From: an uncultured Nitrospira sp.
GTDB taxonomy: Bacteria > Nitrospirota > Nitrospiria > Nitrospirales > Nitrospiraceae
Assembly (NCBI GenBank): GCA_902500745.1
Contig: CABVRS010000011.1
Location: 1 to 43,743 of the forward strand
Length of the DNA: 43,743 bases
Reading direction: 5' to 3'
Shown here: positions 24,291 through 33,294 of the stretch, one piece after another
Numbering within the stretch: the first letter of the stretch is position 1
How the letters are laid out: each line of letters starts with the position of its first letter
Notes under the pieces: model-generated
Told to the model about the DNA's origin: nothing
Seen by the model: the letters and a program-made list of their open reading frames with translations, nothing else
The model's database searches: none
Translations under genes and position numbers: made by a program

Positions 24291-26674
24291 CCTGCTACTT
24301 CTCCCAGTAATGTTTTGGCATCGTTCAAGCCGTCGAACGGAGTTCCGGAAGCCACCGCTTTCTTGAGATGATTCACGGCATCCGTTCCCCTCCCGACCTT
24401 CACATAGGCGGCACCCAGGTGATAGTTGAGAATCGGATGATCAGGTGCCATTGCCGTAGCCTGCTGCAGCACCCGCACGGCATCGGCCCCGTGACCGAGC
24501 TTATGATGGGCCCATCCCAGCGTGTCGAGGAGATAGGGATTCGCTTTCTCCGATTCAAATTTACGACTCAGCGCCAAGGCGCGTTCCAGACTCTGGGGAT
24601 CGCCTTTGTGGTCGACCAGCGCCGCAGCGAGATTGTTCGCCGCCACCAGCGACGAGGGAGCGCGTTTCAAGACCATTTCGTAATGACCGATGGCTTCATC
24701 ATGCTGGCCCTGTGATGACAGACTCATCGCGAGCAAGAGACGCAGCTGTTCATTCTCCGGACTTACTTCCAAGCCCTTTCGAAGCACGGCATCACTTTCC
24801 GCCGTCCGTTTCTGTGCTTGATGAAGTCTGGCAAGATGCACCCAGGGGGTCGTCCATTTGGGGTTCACACGCGCGGCAGTCTCCAAGTGAGAGACAGCCG
24901 TAGCCGACTCTCCTTTCGTAAGCAACAATTCACCAAGGAAGCCTGCGGCATAGGGATGCTCCGGAGATTTGGCCAAAATGGACTCCAGGCGCTGTTGCGC
25001 ATGGGGTATTCGGCCACGCCGCACATCAAGCTGTACGAGAGCCATGAGAGGCTCGGCCGCCGATGGTCGCCGTTGAGCGGCCTTAGTGTACGCAGCCTCG
25101 GCTGAATCCCACTGCTGTTGGGCCAGCGCCACATGCCCTTCCGCCAAGCTTGCGAGGCCTTCATCGGCTCCGGCCTGGCGCAGCCGCGTGAGCGTCTTTT
25201 GGCTATGATTCCAATCTTTTTCCTGCAGCTGAAGCTGAAACAGCATGCCCAGAAGCGCCACATTGCCTGGTTCTCGCTCGAGGAGTGGATCCAGCCGTTG
25301 CTTTGCCTCCTTGAAGTGACCGGCAGCCGCATCAAGTCCCGCCAACAAGGTCTGTGCCTCCACCAGCGTCGGCTTGAAGGTAAGGGCTTTATCCAGACTT
25401 TCACGTGCCAACGTCGGTTCACCGGTCAGCAAATGTGCTCGAGCCAGGAGGACATGCCCTTCTGCCATTTCCGGTTGATCCTTTAAGACCGATCGAAAGT
25501 CGAGAATGGCATCCTTCCCGTTGCCTCGCTGAAGCGCAATCTTCCCTCGCAGCAAGAGGGCGTCGCTCGAGCGCGAATTTTCTTGGAGTACGGCATGAAC
25601 TTTCTGCTCGGCTTCCTCGACCTTTCCTTCAGCCCAATCCAAACCTGCGAGCTTCACCTGTGCTTCGGAAACCTCCGGCTTTCCTTTGAACGCCGTCTCC
25701 ATTTCACGATAGAGTTCGCGTGCCTTATCGACTCGTCGAGTGGATTCGTACAGGCCACCTAAGGCCAACCACAGCTTGCTATTGTGCGGGAGTTCCTTTC
25801 GTGCCTCTTGCAATATGCCCTCTCCCTGCTCCACGCCGCGGCGTTTCCCGATGTATTCCGCCAATGATAACCAGCGTTTCTCGTTGTCAGGTTCCGCTCG
25901 AATCGCTTCCCGCAAGATGGCTTCTGCCTTTTCGAATTGTTGTTGTCCGTCATAGAACGAGACTTGGCGCAACTGGTGGTTGAACACCGTCGGTTCCAAT
26001 GTGACGATCCGCGCGAGTATCGTCTCAGCCTCTGCCTTTTGACCTTGCTTGATCAGTGTGGTCGCCAACACATCCAGCAGTTCAAGATTGTCCGGATGGA
26101 CGTCCAAGGCTCGGCGCAGAACTGGGATCGCCTCCCCGGTCCTCTGCACCGATGTGTACAGCGCCGCAATGAGCAGTGCCGCATCCACCTCAGTCGGCGC
26201 AACCGCAATCAGCTGTTCCGCCTGCTTGATGGCCTCTTTCATTTTGTCGGAGAGGGCGGTGATGGCAATCGTGATAGCTTGTGCAGGAACATAATCCGGC
26301 CGTTTCGCCAACAACCGATCCGTAATCTCTCTCGCTTGATCTAATGCCCGCACCTCAAGGTAGTACTTCGCCAATTTGACTTGGGCCTGATCGTGACCCG
26401 GATTGAGTTCGACGACCTGTTGATACCCTGCAAACGCATTGCGCCAGTTCTGTTCCTTCTCTTCGACTTGTGCATACAGGAAGTAGGCATCGACATCCTT
26501 CGGATCGATCTGAAGCACATTCCTCAGCGCAATTCTGGCTTTCGGGAAATTTCCTTCTTGGAAATATTCCTGCGCCTTCAGGCGATATTTGGCTTTACGC
26601 TCTTCGGCACCTCCACAGGCGCTGAGCCCCACGGCCACGACAAGGACCAGTCCAAGAGCGACAAATGGCTTCAT
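24287..26674 (-). CDS. PrsT-like TPR-repeat lipoprotein of the exosortase/EPS locus
   Basis: This encodes 795 residues. The lipoprotein signal ends LSACGGAE (Cys20). The rest is almost entirely TPR repeats (more than 15), e.g. GNFPKARIALRNVLQIDPKDVDAYF. This matches the large TPR lipoprotein (PrsT) found in PEP-CTERM systems. It probably sits in the periplasm as a scaffold for the polymerisation or export complex, like AlgK/PelB. The start at 26674 is supported by GAGGAG seven bases upstream; the ATG eleven codons earlier would add a charged leader ahead of the signal. Confidence 0.85.
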   Translation of the reverse strand: MKPFVALGLVLVVAVGLSACGGAEERKAKYRLKAQEYFQEGNFPKARIALRNVLQIDPKDVDAYFLYAQVEEKEQNWRNAFAGYQQVVELNPGHDQAQVKLAKYYLEVRALDQAREITDRLLAKRPDYVPAQAITIAITALSDKMKEAIKQAEQLIAVAPTEVDAALLIAALYTSVQRTGEAIPVLRRALDVHPDNLELLDVLATTLIKQGQKAEAETILARIVTLEPTVFNHQLRQVSFYDGQQQFEKAEAILREAIRAEPDNEKRWLSLAEYIGKRRGVEQGEGILQEARKELPHNSKLWLALGGLYESTRRVDKARELYREMETAFKGKPEVSEAQVKLAGLDWAEGKVEEAEQKVHAVLQENSRSSDALLLRGKIALQRGNGKDAILDFRSVLKDQPEMAEGHVLLARAHLLTGEPTLARESLDKALTFKPTLVEAQTLLAGLDAAAGHFKEAKQRLDPLLEREPGNVALLGMLFQLQLQEKDWNHSQKTLTRLRQAGADEGLASLAEGHVALAQQQWDSAEAAYTKAAQRRPSAAEPLMALVQLDVRRGRIPHAQQRLESILAKSPEHPYAAGFLGELLLTKGESATAVSHLETAARVNPKWTTPWVHLARLHQAQKRTAESDAVLRKGLEVSPENEQLRLLLAMSLSSQGQHDEAIGHYEMVLKRAPSSLVAANNLAAALVDHKGDPQSLERALALSRKFESEKANPYLLDTLGWAHHKLGHGADAVRVLQQATAMAPDHPILNYHLGAAYVKVGRGTDAVNHLKKAVASGTPFDGLNDAKTLLGEVAG

Positions 26675-26697
26675 CTCTATTCTCCTCTGTTTTCGTC

Positions 26698-28326
26698 TTA
26701 CGGCCACCAGGCACGCAGCATCACCCCGGCGAGCATCACCAGAGATACGACACCCAGCCGCGTCACGGCAGACGAGCGTACGTTCAACAACAATTCGAAG
26801 GCAAAGAACAGCACGATCAACTTCGCCGTCAGAAGCCCCATTGGGACATCGCCGACGGTCATACCCGGCAGAAACGGCAGAACCCCTGCGAACAAGATGA
26901 TGAGATAGTCCAATGGAGTCGTTTGGAACCGTTCTTCGCCGACCAAGCGGATCGCCAGAACAACCAACACGGCCAACGTGGCAACTCCCACGTTGACGGG
27001 AGTGAGCACCTTGACCATGACCTCACGAGGGAAAACGTCGCTGTAGTACATCAGCGATGTGCTGCCGATATACAAGGCGGCCCGCACGGCCCACGGCGCT
27101 GCGGAAGGCAGGAAGAACGAGGCGAACACTGCAATCATCAAGCCGCCTGCGACGAAGCCGGCATCTGCCGGAATCTCACGAGGGACAACGATGGATCCGA
27201 TCAAGTACATCGGAATCGCCAGGTACAAGATCGTGAGGGAGACTTCGCCGATCGCCCATTGGCGGGAACGGTGCTGTCCCTGACGTTCAGTGACCGATGG
27301 TGGGTTCGCCTCAACTGGAGCGTTTGTCTGCGGCATACATACAAAGAGACTGAACAGCCCGGCCGCAAAGACCAGGTACACGGCAGCCAACACCCCATCA
27401 GATTGCCAGCGAAGGACATATGCACAGCCCACCATGAGGGCGTGAACGACATAAATCAGGGTCACCGCTTGCCCGTGCGACAGCCCGGAAGCCAATAGTC
27501 GGTAGTGCACATGACTCCGATCGCCGACGAACGGCGATCGTCCCTGCACGGAACGGTGGATCATGACGCCGACCGTATCCAACAACGGGATCCCCAACAA
27601 CAAGAGCGCTAAGAGCGGACTGTATGCCGTCCTGGTCGCGTCGGTCAGAAGAATGGCGGCAACTGCCAGGTAATGTCCGAGGAATTGACTGCCTGCATCG
27701 CCCATGAAGATTTTTGCCGGATGGGTGTTAAATCTCAGAAATCCGAGCAAGCCCCCAAGAACAGAGACCGTCAGCAGAACCAACAGGGTCTCATTGGCTT
27801 GAAAGGCTAAATACGCAATGCCGGCAAAGCTGATGAGAGACAATCCCCCGGCCAGACCGTCAAGTCCGTCCGAGAGATTCACGGCGTTTGTCACGCCGAC
27901 AATCACGATCAACGTGAGTGGCACTGAAATCCAGGCAGGGATGAGCACATCCTCAAGGAACGGAACTGAGGAGATACGGATGCCGGCAAATACGACGACA
28001 ATGCCTGCGGCCAAGATCTGTCCGGCGAACTTCATCCGATAACTGAGCCCGACCCGATCATCCCAGATCCCGAACAATAAAATCACGGCTCCGCCGAGCA
28101 GGCTCGAGACAATCAGCTGATCCTTCGGAGCCCAAACCAGCACCGCCGCAAACGTCGCGATCGCGAAGGCAATCCCGCCGACCTTGGCAATCGGCTCACG
28201 GTGGGCATGTCGCTCACGCGGCACATCGATAAACTGCAACCGGCCGGCTGATGCCGAGAGCGTTGGAATCAACGCCATACACATGATCAATGATCCCATG
28301 AAGCTGAAGAATAAGACGGAGCCCAC
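26698..28326 (-). CDS. WecA/MraY-family initiating sugar-1-phosphate transferase
   Basis: This 542-residue multi-pass protein should transfer an N-acetylhexosamine-1-phosphate to undecaprenyl phosphate, the first step of the repeat unit. Family motifs are in place: FGIWDDRVGLS, NAVNLSDGLDGLAGG, the catalytic MGDAGSQFLG and the cytoplasmic GDRSHVHYRLL. After the catalytic core (about 1-330) comes an unusual 200-residue tail with about six more hydrophobic segments, not found in E. coli WecA. The start is GTG with GAGGTGAGG upstream. It lies 11 bp after the exosortase gene. Confidence 0.85.
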   Translation of the reverse strand: MGSVLFFSFMGSLIMCMALIPTLSASAGRLQFIDVPRERHAHREPIAKVGGIAFAIATFAAVLVWAPKDQLIVSSLLGGAVILLFGIWDDRVGLSYRMKFAGQILAAGIVVVFAGIRISSVPFLEDVLIPAWISVPLTLIVIVGVTNAVNLSDGLDGLAGGLSLISFAGIAYLAFQANETLLVLLTVSVLGGLLGFLRFNTHPAKIFMGDAGSQFLGHYLAVAAILLTDATRTAYSPLLALLLLGIPLLDTVGVMIHRSVQGRSPFVGDRSHVHYRLLASGLSHGQAVTLIYVVHALMVGCAYVLRWQSDGVLAAVYLVFAAGLFSLFVCMPQTNAPVEANPPSVTERQGQHRSRQWAIGEVSLTILYLAIPMYLIGSIVVPREIPADAGFVAGGLMIAVFASFFLPSAAPWAVRAALYIGSTSLMYYSDVFPREVMVKVLTPVNVGVATLAVLVVLAIRLVGEERFQTTPLDYLIILFAGVLPFLPGMTVGDVPMGLLTAKLIVLFFAFELLLNVRSSAVTRLGVVSLVMLAGVMLRAWWP

Positions 28327-28337
28327 GTCACCTCACC

Positions 28338-29960
28338 TCAATCCGGAACGTACTGACCTAACAACGGCGTGACGAGACCGGCCACAGTTTGTAACCGTTC
28401 GTCGACGACCGCTTCGCTCTCTCCGGCATGAACCGCGGAGGACAGTCGTACGAGCGCGCCATCCGCGCGATGCCTCGTTAACGAATCCCAGAAGAGAAAA
28501 AACTTCACCCAGTACTCGCTGGTAATCCACCGATCGCGCTGCTTAAACCAGTAATAGACGATCTGCTTCTGCCCGCCTTTTTGGATCACCACCCGATTGA
28601 TGTCCTGACCAGGCCTCACGCCCGACACACGATCCATGTGCACCGGTTCCAAAGAGGTAATTTCCCATCCCCCGCCGGGAATACACTGCCGAGGCGAGTG
28701 AGATGACCGACCTTTCTTCGGAGACAGGTAGTACGCCAGATAGAGATTGACTGGAGGCTGATCCGTTGCCGTGTAATCAGCCAAGATGTAATCATCCAAT
28801 TGCAGCGCGTCCAGGTATTGTCGTTCCATCGGAGAAGAGACCCCCTGCCATACGTCGAGTCGCAAGGGGAATTCCGTGAGCGATTGTCTGGGCGGCGGGG
28901 AAAACTCCTCTTGCGCGAGCAGCGGAGCGATCGGCACTGCAACGAGAAGAAGAACCAGCGCCCCGGAAAGGGGAACCAGCGGTCGACGGCTGCCGAACGA
29001 AGTCATCGAAGGGCGACTTGTATCCGGCAGTCCGATCAATTCCACGAAAGGACGAGACGACGCGCCGGATCCTATTCGCGCGAGAATCCATATTTCCACA
29101 CACAACAGACCCAGACTCGCGACGAAGATCACCCACCCCTCGAAGAAATGAGTGAATCCCTCGGCGGCACCCGATCCGTAGTATTCAACCAACACACCGA
29201 TGACGCCGATCCGAACACCGTTCAACAGAATAGAGATAGGGATACTCGACAGAACCAGCAGGATCCGTTTCCAAAGCGAGTCGCGGTACAGATAGGCCCC
29301 AAGGATCGTCAGGGTAGTGAGCGGGAACAGATATCGAAGCCCGCTGCAGGCTTCTACGACTTGCAGCTGAATCTTTCCCAAGTCGATGACATTGCCGTCT
29401 CGGAACGCCATGACACCAATCGACTGAAGAAATCCGATCCCCAAAGCCGAAGACCAGAGCTGGAGACGGCTTGAGAGTTCGTACTGTAGAAATGTGGGCG
29501 GTGGGATCGCGGCGAGCAAATACAACAAAGGAAAGGCGATCTGGCGGATGCCGGATAGTCCGATGGCACAGGTCAGCATTCCAACGATCACCAACCAGAA
29601 TGACACATGAACGACCGCATGCATCGCGGCGAACTGTCCCATGGCGTACACGAACAACCCAACGGCCACGATCGGAATCCCCCACCATACGCCGTATGGT
29701 TCGATCGATTGAATCTGCCGCCATCGCATCCACATCATGTAGAAGGAGATCAGAGGAATAAACGGGCCGTGGCTGTTGTTATCCTCAAGCCAGGCTTCGC
29801 CCAGAAAGCGCAGACTGTCAGCGTAGAGATAACCGAGTATGGTCGCGACAACGGCGAGAAAGACCCATAACAGGGTGCCCCTCCGTTTCACGGAGGAAGG
29901 ATCAACAGACAGGCCCGAAGAAGGTGGCGATGAACTGATTATCGAAGGTTGAGTTGACAT
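28338..29960 (-). CDS. Exosortase fused to an EpsI domain (XrtD-like)
   Basis: This encodes 540 residues. The N-terminal half is an eight-helix exosortase with all three catalytic residues: Cys205 in VVEACSGLRY, Arg250 in LNGVRIGVIG and His271 in GFTHFFEGW. Exosortases cut short C-terminal signals (PEP-CTERM type) and transfer the proteins to a cell-surface anchor. From about residue 340 the protein continues as EpsI (FPLRLDVWQG, YLAYYLSPKKGRSSHSPRQCIPGGGW), which is separate in many species; the fusion is typical of XrtD-type enzymes. ATG 29960 is chosen, with GAGG six bases upstream, over a GTG four codons earlier. No sorting target is visible in the window. Confidence 0.92.
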   Translation of the reverse strand: MSTQPSIISSSPPSSGLSVDPSSVKRRGTLLWVFLAVVATILGYLYADSLRFLGEAWLEDNNSHGPFIPLISFYMMWMRWRQIQSIEPYGVWWGIPIVAVGLFVYAMGQFAAMHAVVHVSFWLVIVGMLTCAIGLSGIRQIAFPLLYLLAAIPPPTFLQYELSSRLQLWSSALGIGFLQSIGVMAFRDGNVIDLGKIQLQVVEACSGLRYLFPLTTLTILGAYLYRDSLWKRILLVLSSIPISILLNGVRIGVIGVLVEYYGSGAAEGFTHFFEGWVIFVASLGLLCVEIWILARIGSGASSRPFVELIGLPDTSRPSMTSFGSRRPLVPLSGALVLLLVAVPIAPLLAQEEFSPPPRQSLTEFPLRLDVWQGVSSPMERQYLDALQLDDYILADYTATDQPPVNLYLAYYLSPKKGRSSHSPRQCIPGGGWEITSLEPVHMDRVSGVRPGQDINRVVIQKGGQKQIVYYWFKQRDRWITSEYWVKFFLFWDSLTRHRADGALVRLSSAVHAGESEAVVDERLQTVAGLVTPLLGQYVPD

Positions 29961-30016
29961 TCTTGGCCTCACTGAACTGTCCGGTGCAGGAGTCTATCGT
30001 TGGACGACCGCCCAAT

Positions 30017-30055
30017 GGCCACGTCAGCCTCAAGTTTGTGTTAACTGATTGTTAA
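30017..30055 (-). promoter_or_regulatory. Pho-box-like operator upstream of the exosortase unit
   Basis: On the coding strand two perfect half-sites, TTAACA (30055-30050) and TTAACA (30044-30039), are followed in the same 11-bp phase by weaker TTGAGG and GTGGCC (down to 30017). The same four-part pattern occurs upstream of the two other polysaccharide units. It lies 57 bp upstream of the exosortase start in the 118-bp gap after the glycosidase gene, in the same orientation as the pstS and porin sites. Confidence 0.68.
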
Positions 30056-30078
30056 AAACAGATAAAGCCGATGAACGG

Positions 30079-30978
30079 CTACTGCACGGTGAGATCGGTA
30101 GGATGGTTGGGCTGAGATGAGCCCATTTGATTCAGGAACCGCTTCGTGATTTGCCACCAGGGGGCTGCTTCGTTCCAAGCTTCCGGCCCCTTATCCCCCC
30201 AACCACCCCAGATCACGAGACCATCGGCATGTTGGTAGACGGTATTCAGCTGGAGCTCCCAGTACTCCGGTTCGATAGGTTGGAGCCGCAGTTTCTTATT
30301 GGAATCGTGGTATTGCGGCCAAAGAAAGGCATAGACCGGTTTCCCATTCGCCTTTCGCTTGGCTTCCGTCAGCTGAGCGACCGCGTATCGTCCCCATCCC
30401 TCACGATCCGGATAGTAGGTGTACAGTGTCGGATACAACGCACTCAATTGAGCCGCCATTTCATCCAATCGATCGTTATCCTGTTGCCATGCCTGATACT
30501 CCTTGCTCCCCGGTCCTCGAATCGCCCGCCAATAGTCCGGCAACGGAACCGTGCCATAGGCTCCGACCTCGACATCCGGTGCTTCGGCTTTTATCCAGGA
30601 TAGGATCGCCACGAGTTTGTCGGCATTTTCCTTCACAAGTTTGGCGTCTCCCTTCAACGGCCAGCGCTCGATGTCGATGATGACTCGGTCTGGTCCTCCA
30701 CGCAACTCTTTGGCAACGGACCGGACGGTATCCTGGTCCGGCAAAGAAGCGTGTGGCTGATTGCGTGTAAACAGGCGTGATTCGTACAGCAGCTTGATCG
30801 GACGTATGGGATACCCGTTGAAGGAGGGCTTGTTCTTATAGAGTGTGGCGTCGAACACAATGAAAGGCCGTTGAGCCGCAGCCGCGATGGTGGTGACGGA
30901 ATCGGACGGCAGAGACGCGCCGAACACTCCAAGCGCTACAAACCCTGATGCCAAATATCTGAATATCTCTGATCGCAT
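30079..30978 (-). CDS. Secreted hyaluronidase-like (GH56-type) glycosidase
   Basis: This encodes 299 residues. The start at 30978 shares its A with the TGA of the preceding transferase (TGATG), with GGGAG upstream; longer forms lack a signal peptide. An N-terminal signal (FRYLASGFVALGVFGASLP) predicts export. The core looks like a TIM barrel: RPFIVFDATLY strand, then VIIDIERWP with D102 and E104 spaced like the DxE pair of hyaluronidases, and YAFLWPQYHD and GLVIWGGWGD strands. Hyaluronidases cut N-acetylhexosamine linkages, so trimming the locus's own polymer is a sensible inference. Homology is distant. Confidence 0.6.
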   Translation of the reverse strand: MRSEIFRYLASGFVALGVFGASLPSDSVTTIAAAAQRPFIVFDATLYKNKPSFNGYPIRPIKLLYESRLFTRNQPHASLPDQDTVRSVAKELRGGPDRVIIDIERWPLKGDAKLVKENADKLVAILSWIKAEAPDVEVGAYGTVPLPDYWRAIRGPGSKEYQAWQQDNDRLDEMAAQLSALYPTLYTYYPDREGWGRYAVAQLTEAKRKANGKPVYAFLWPQYHDSNKKLRLQPIEPEYWELQLNTVYQHADGLVIWGGWGDKGPEAWNEAAPWWQITKRFLNQMGSSQPNHPTDLTVQ

Positions 30979-32258
30979 CACTTTCTCCCAAGTACAACAG
31001 GCTGCTCCAACGGGTCCAACACATCCACTTCGACGGTGGGCGCCACAGAGGACGCCGATTCCAATAACACTCGCCAACTATCGAGGGCGTGAAGACGAGA
31101 ATACTTCCGATCAAAGACCCGACGCGCACATAATCCCGCGTCGATGACCTCAGGCTCTTCTCGAGACAGACGGAGGATGCAGTTCGTCAAGGCCTCGACC
31201 TCGCCGATGCAGAAACTCCATCCACATTGCTCTCGTTCGAGAATACGCGCGATCTCGCCATCCGGATCACCGATGTGGATGATCGGCCTGCCCGCTGCGG
31301 CAATGCCATAAAACTTGCTCGGCACGATCAGCCCTTCCAGCGTCGGTCGCAGCGACACAAAGTGCACGTCAGGAACCGATAAGCTCCATCGCAAACGATC
31401 CGCCTCCTGGTACTGGAAAAACCGCACGTTTTCTAAGCCACGCCGAGCCGCTTCCGAGATGAGCCATTGCCGTGCCATCCCGTCACCGACAAACACAAAC
31501 CCAATGTTGTCCACGTGATTCAACTTTTCCGCCGCGTCGATCATCGTCTTGAACTCATGGACATGGCCCATGTTCCCCGAGTATCCCAGCACGAATTTCC
31601 CTTCGAGGCCCCATTCCTTGATGAGCGGGTTGTCACGTTTGTCGATCGGTTGAATAGCGTCTCCATCAGCCCAATTCTCAATGATCGTGATTCGATCGGA
31701 CGGGACGCCTTGCTCACGGAGTCGCTCCGCCATGATTTCACCCAAGACAACGTTTGACCGGCCAAGCCGCAGTGATTGATTGCGTAACCGTTTCAACATG
31801 GGCGCAGCGAATCGCACACCGTACACGTCCAGAGAGGTCGCCACTTCCGGAAACAGATCCTGGACCCAGTTGACCAAGATCCCTCGCTTGAGCTTCACCA
31901 CCCATGCGGCAGGAACAGACATCATCGGGGGGTCGGTCTTCGCGACCACAATGTCTCCCTGTCGAACCAGACGAAGAAGCCGCCACGTCGCTCCGACATA
32001 AAATGTCAGGTAGTCAAACAACCGCCCCAGCAGCCGACCCCGTCCGAACCGCGACGTGCGCACTCGATGCACGTGAACATCGCGGATACACTCGTCGGCA
32101 GGGAGAGCGGCCTGGGGATCTCCATACAGCTGGCAACCAGTGATCACATGAATATCCTGACCACGGGAGGCAAGATCAAATGCCAGGTCGCTGAGAAGCT
32201 GGCTTGTCGCCGAGTGATCGGGATGGAAGTAGCGATTGACGAAAATGGTTTTGGCCAT
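30978..32258 (-). CDS. GT4-family glycosyltransferase (WbuB-like)
   Basis: This 426-residue GT-B enzyme adds a sugar to the lipid-linked repeat unit at the cytoplasmic face. The N-terminal domain opens FVNRYFHPDHSATSQLL, as in WbuB/colanic-acid transferases. The C-terminal domain has LGYSGNMGHVHEFKTMIDA and the nucleotide-sugar site PTLEGLIVPSKFYGIAAAGRP with the E-x7-E-like arrangement. The sugar specificity is unknown. It is the second gene of unit B, 38 bp after the GT2 gene, and its stop is fused to the glycosidase start. Confidence 0.85.
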   Translation of the reverse strand: MAKTIFVNRYFHPDHSATSQLLSDLAFDLASRGQDIHVITGCQLYGDPQAALPADECIRDVHVHRVRTSRFGRGRLLGRLFDYLTFYVGATWRLLRLVRQGDIVVAKTDPPMMSVPAAWVVKLKRGILVNWVQDLFPEVATSLDVYGVRFAAPMLKRLRNQSLRLGRSNVVLGEIMAERLREQGVPSDRITIIENWADGDAIQPIDKRDNPLIKEWGLEGKFVLGYSGNMGHVHEFKTMIDAAEKLNHVDNIGFVFVGDGMARQWLISEAARRGLENVRFFQYQEADRLRWSLSVPDVHFVSLRPTLEGLIVPSKFYGIAAAGRPIIHIGDPDGEIARILEREQCGWSFCIGEVEALTNCILRLSREEPEVIDAGLCARRVFDRKYSRLHALDSWRVLLESASSVAPTVEVDVLDPLEQPVVLGRK

Positions 32259-32296
32259 AGCTGTCGAGCAGGCGGATGTGGACGCCTCGCACCCTT

Positions 32297-33127
32297 TCAG
32301 ATTGGGAGCCCGCGTTGTTGTCGCTCAAGCTCGTGCATTTTGACGACGATCATGTACTCGTAGAAGGCTTGCAAGACGCAGTACGTAAACCCTGCTTTCC
32401 CATCCAGCCATCCTCGCTGCCAGACATAGAAATACAGAAACTTGATGAGCGGCCTCCATGGCAACTTGAACGAGAGATTTTTAAGCGCTCGCCGGCGGAG
32501 TGCAGGATCGGTGCTGAACAATCCTGGTGCATGTGCCTCACGCTGGTGAATCAGCTTCATCCCCTCCTGTGCTTCCAGCTGCGAGTACCGATTATGCTTG
32601 TCGATCCATTCTGAAATGCCCTTGCTGAAGTTGTAATGAATCAGCATCCCGGCCAGGTATCCATGCGGACCGTCGATCACCGGCACTGGGTTCACCAACC
32701 GCTGGAATCGAACCGACGGAGGGCGGAAGAAGCGCATGATCAGGCCCGGCGGCATCGCATGTTTGATCCAACGCCCCATGAACATATTCCGCCGCCCACA
32801 ATAGTAGGCGACTGGTGCATGCATGGAGTCTCCGGCGATCGCGAGCAGTTCCTCTTTTAATTCTTCGGTCATCCGTTCATCGGCATCGAGATAGAACACC
32901 CAGGGATGTTTAAATGAGATCTGGTCGAGCGCCCAATTCTGATGCGCAGACCAATTGTCGAAACGCCGCTGCACGACACGAGCACCCATCTCCTCCGCAA
33001 TCTTGACCGTTCGATCGCTACTGAAGGAATCCAGCACCACAATATCGTCTGACCAATTCACCGATTGGATGCAGTCGGCCAGGTTGCTTTCTTCGTTGAG
33101 AGTCAGAATGAGAATCGACAGGCTCAT
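32297..33127 (-). CDS. GT2-family glycosyltransferase (WaaE/KdtX-like)
   Basis: This 276-residue GT-A enzyme starts LSILILTLNEESNLADCIQSV and has the DxD motif in VFYLDADERM (about 98-107), with AHQNWALD before it. These mark the WaaE/LgtF-like group, which often adds glucose to LPS core or capsule units. It is the first gene of unit B; its leader has a Pho-box-like repeat 83-121 bp upstream of the start. Confidence 0.85.
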   Translation of the reverse strand: MSLSILILTLNEESNLADCIQSVNWSDDIVVLDSFSSDRTVKIAEEMGARVVQRRFDNWSAHQNWALDQISFKHPWVFYLDADERMTEELKEELLAIAGDSMHAPVAYYCGRRNMFMGRWIKHAMPPGLIMRFFRPPSVRFQRLVNPVPVIDGPHGYLAGMLIHYNFSKGISEWIDKHNRYSQLEAQEGMKLIHQREAHAPGLFSTDPALRRRALKNLSFKLPWRPLIKFLYFYVWQRGWLDGKAGFTYCVLQAFYEYMIVVKMHELERQQRGLPI

Positions 33128-33209
33128 ACTCGTAACGTTGTAGCTTCGGGATAGTGTGTGGACACTCCTCTTTCAGGAACCGAAGTCTACTCTCCCCCCA
33201 ACAAACTGG

Positions 33210-33248
33210 AGCCACATCAACGTCAAGTTTGTGTTATCCGAATGTTAA
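33210..33248 (-). promoter_or_regulatory. Pho-box-like operator upstream of the GT2 unit
   Basis: On the coding strand TTAACA (33248-33243) and ATAACA (33237-33232) are 11 bp apart, followed in phase by TTGACG and GTGGCT (down to 33210). Compared with the exosortase copy, identity extends beyond the half-sites into GTTTTTAACA and CAAACTTGA, over some 45 bp, although the flanking genes are unrelated. It lies in the 167-bp gap between the SAM methyltransferase and the GT2 gene. Confidence 0.65.
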
Positions 33249-33294
33249 AAACCGGACGCAGCGCAAGGGGGGATATACGGATTTGGAGGTGTCC

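Noticed and set aside
26665..27498. 277-codon open frame opposite the WecA-like gene
   Set aside because: Shadow of the transferase; the product is highly polar, has no motif, and crosses the boundary between two real genes.
28800..29474. 224-codon open frame opposite the exosortase gene
   Set aside because: Shadow frame, low-complexity Arg/Gln/Glu-rich, opposite the catalytic residues of a well-supported gene.
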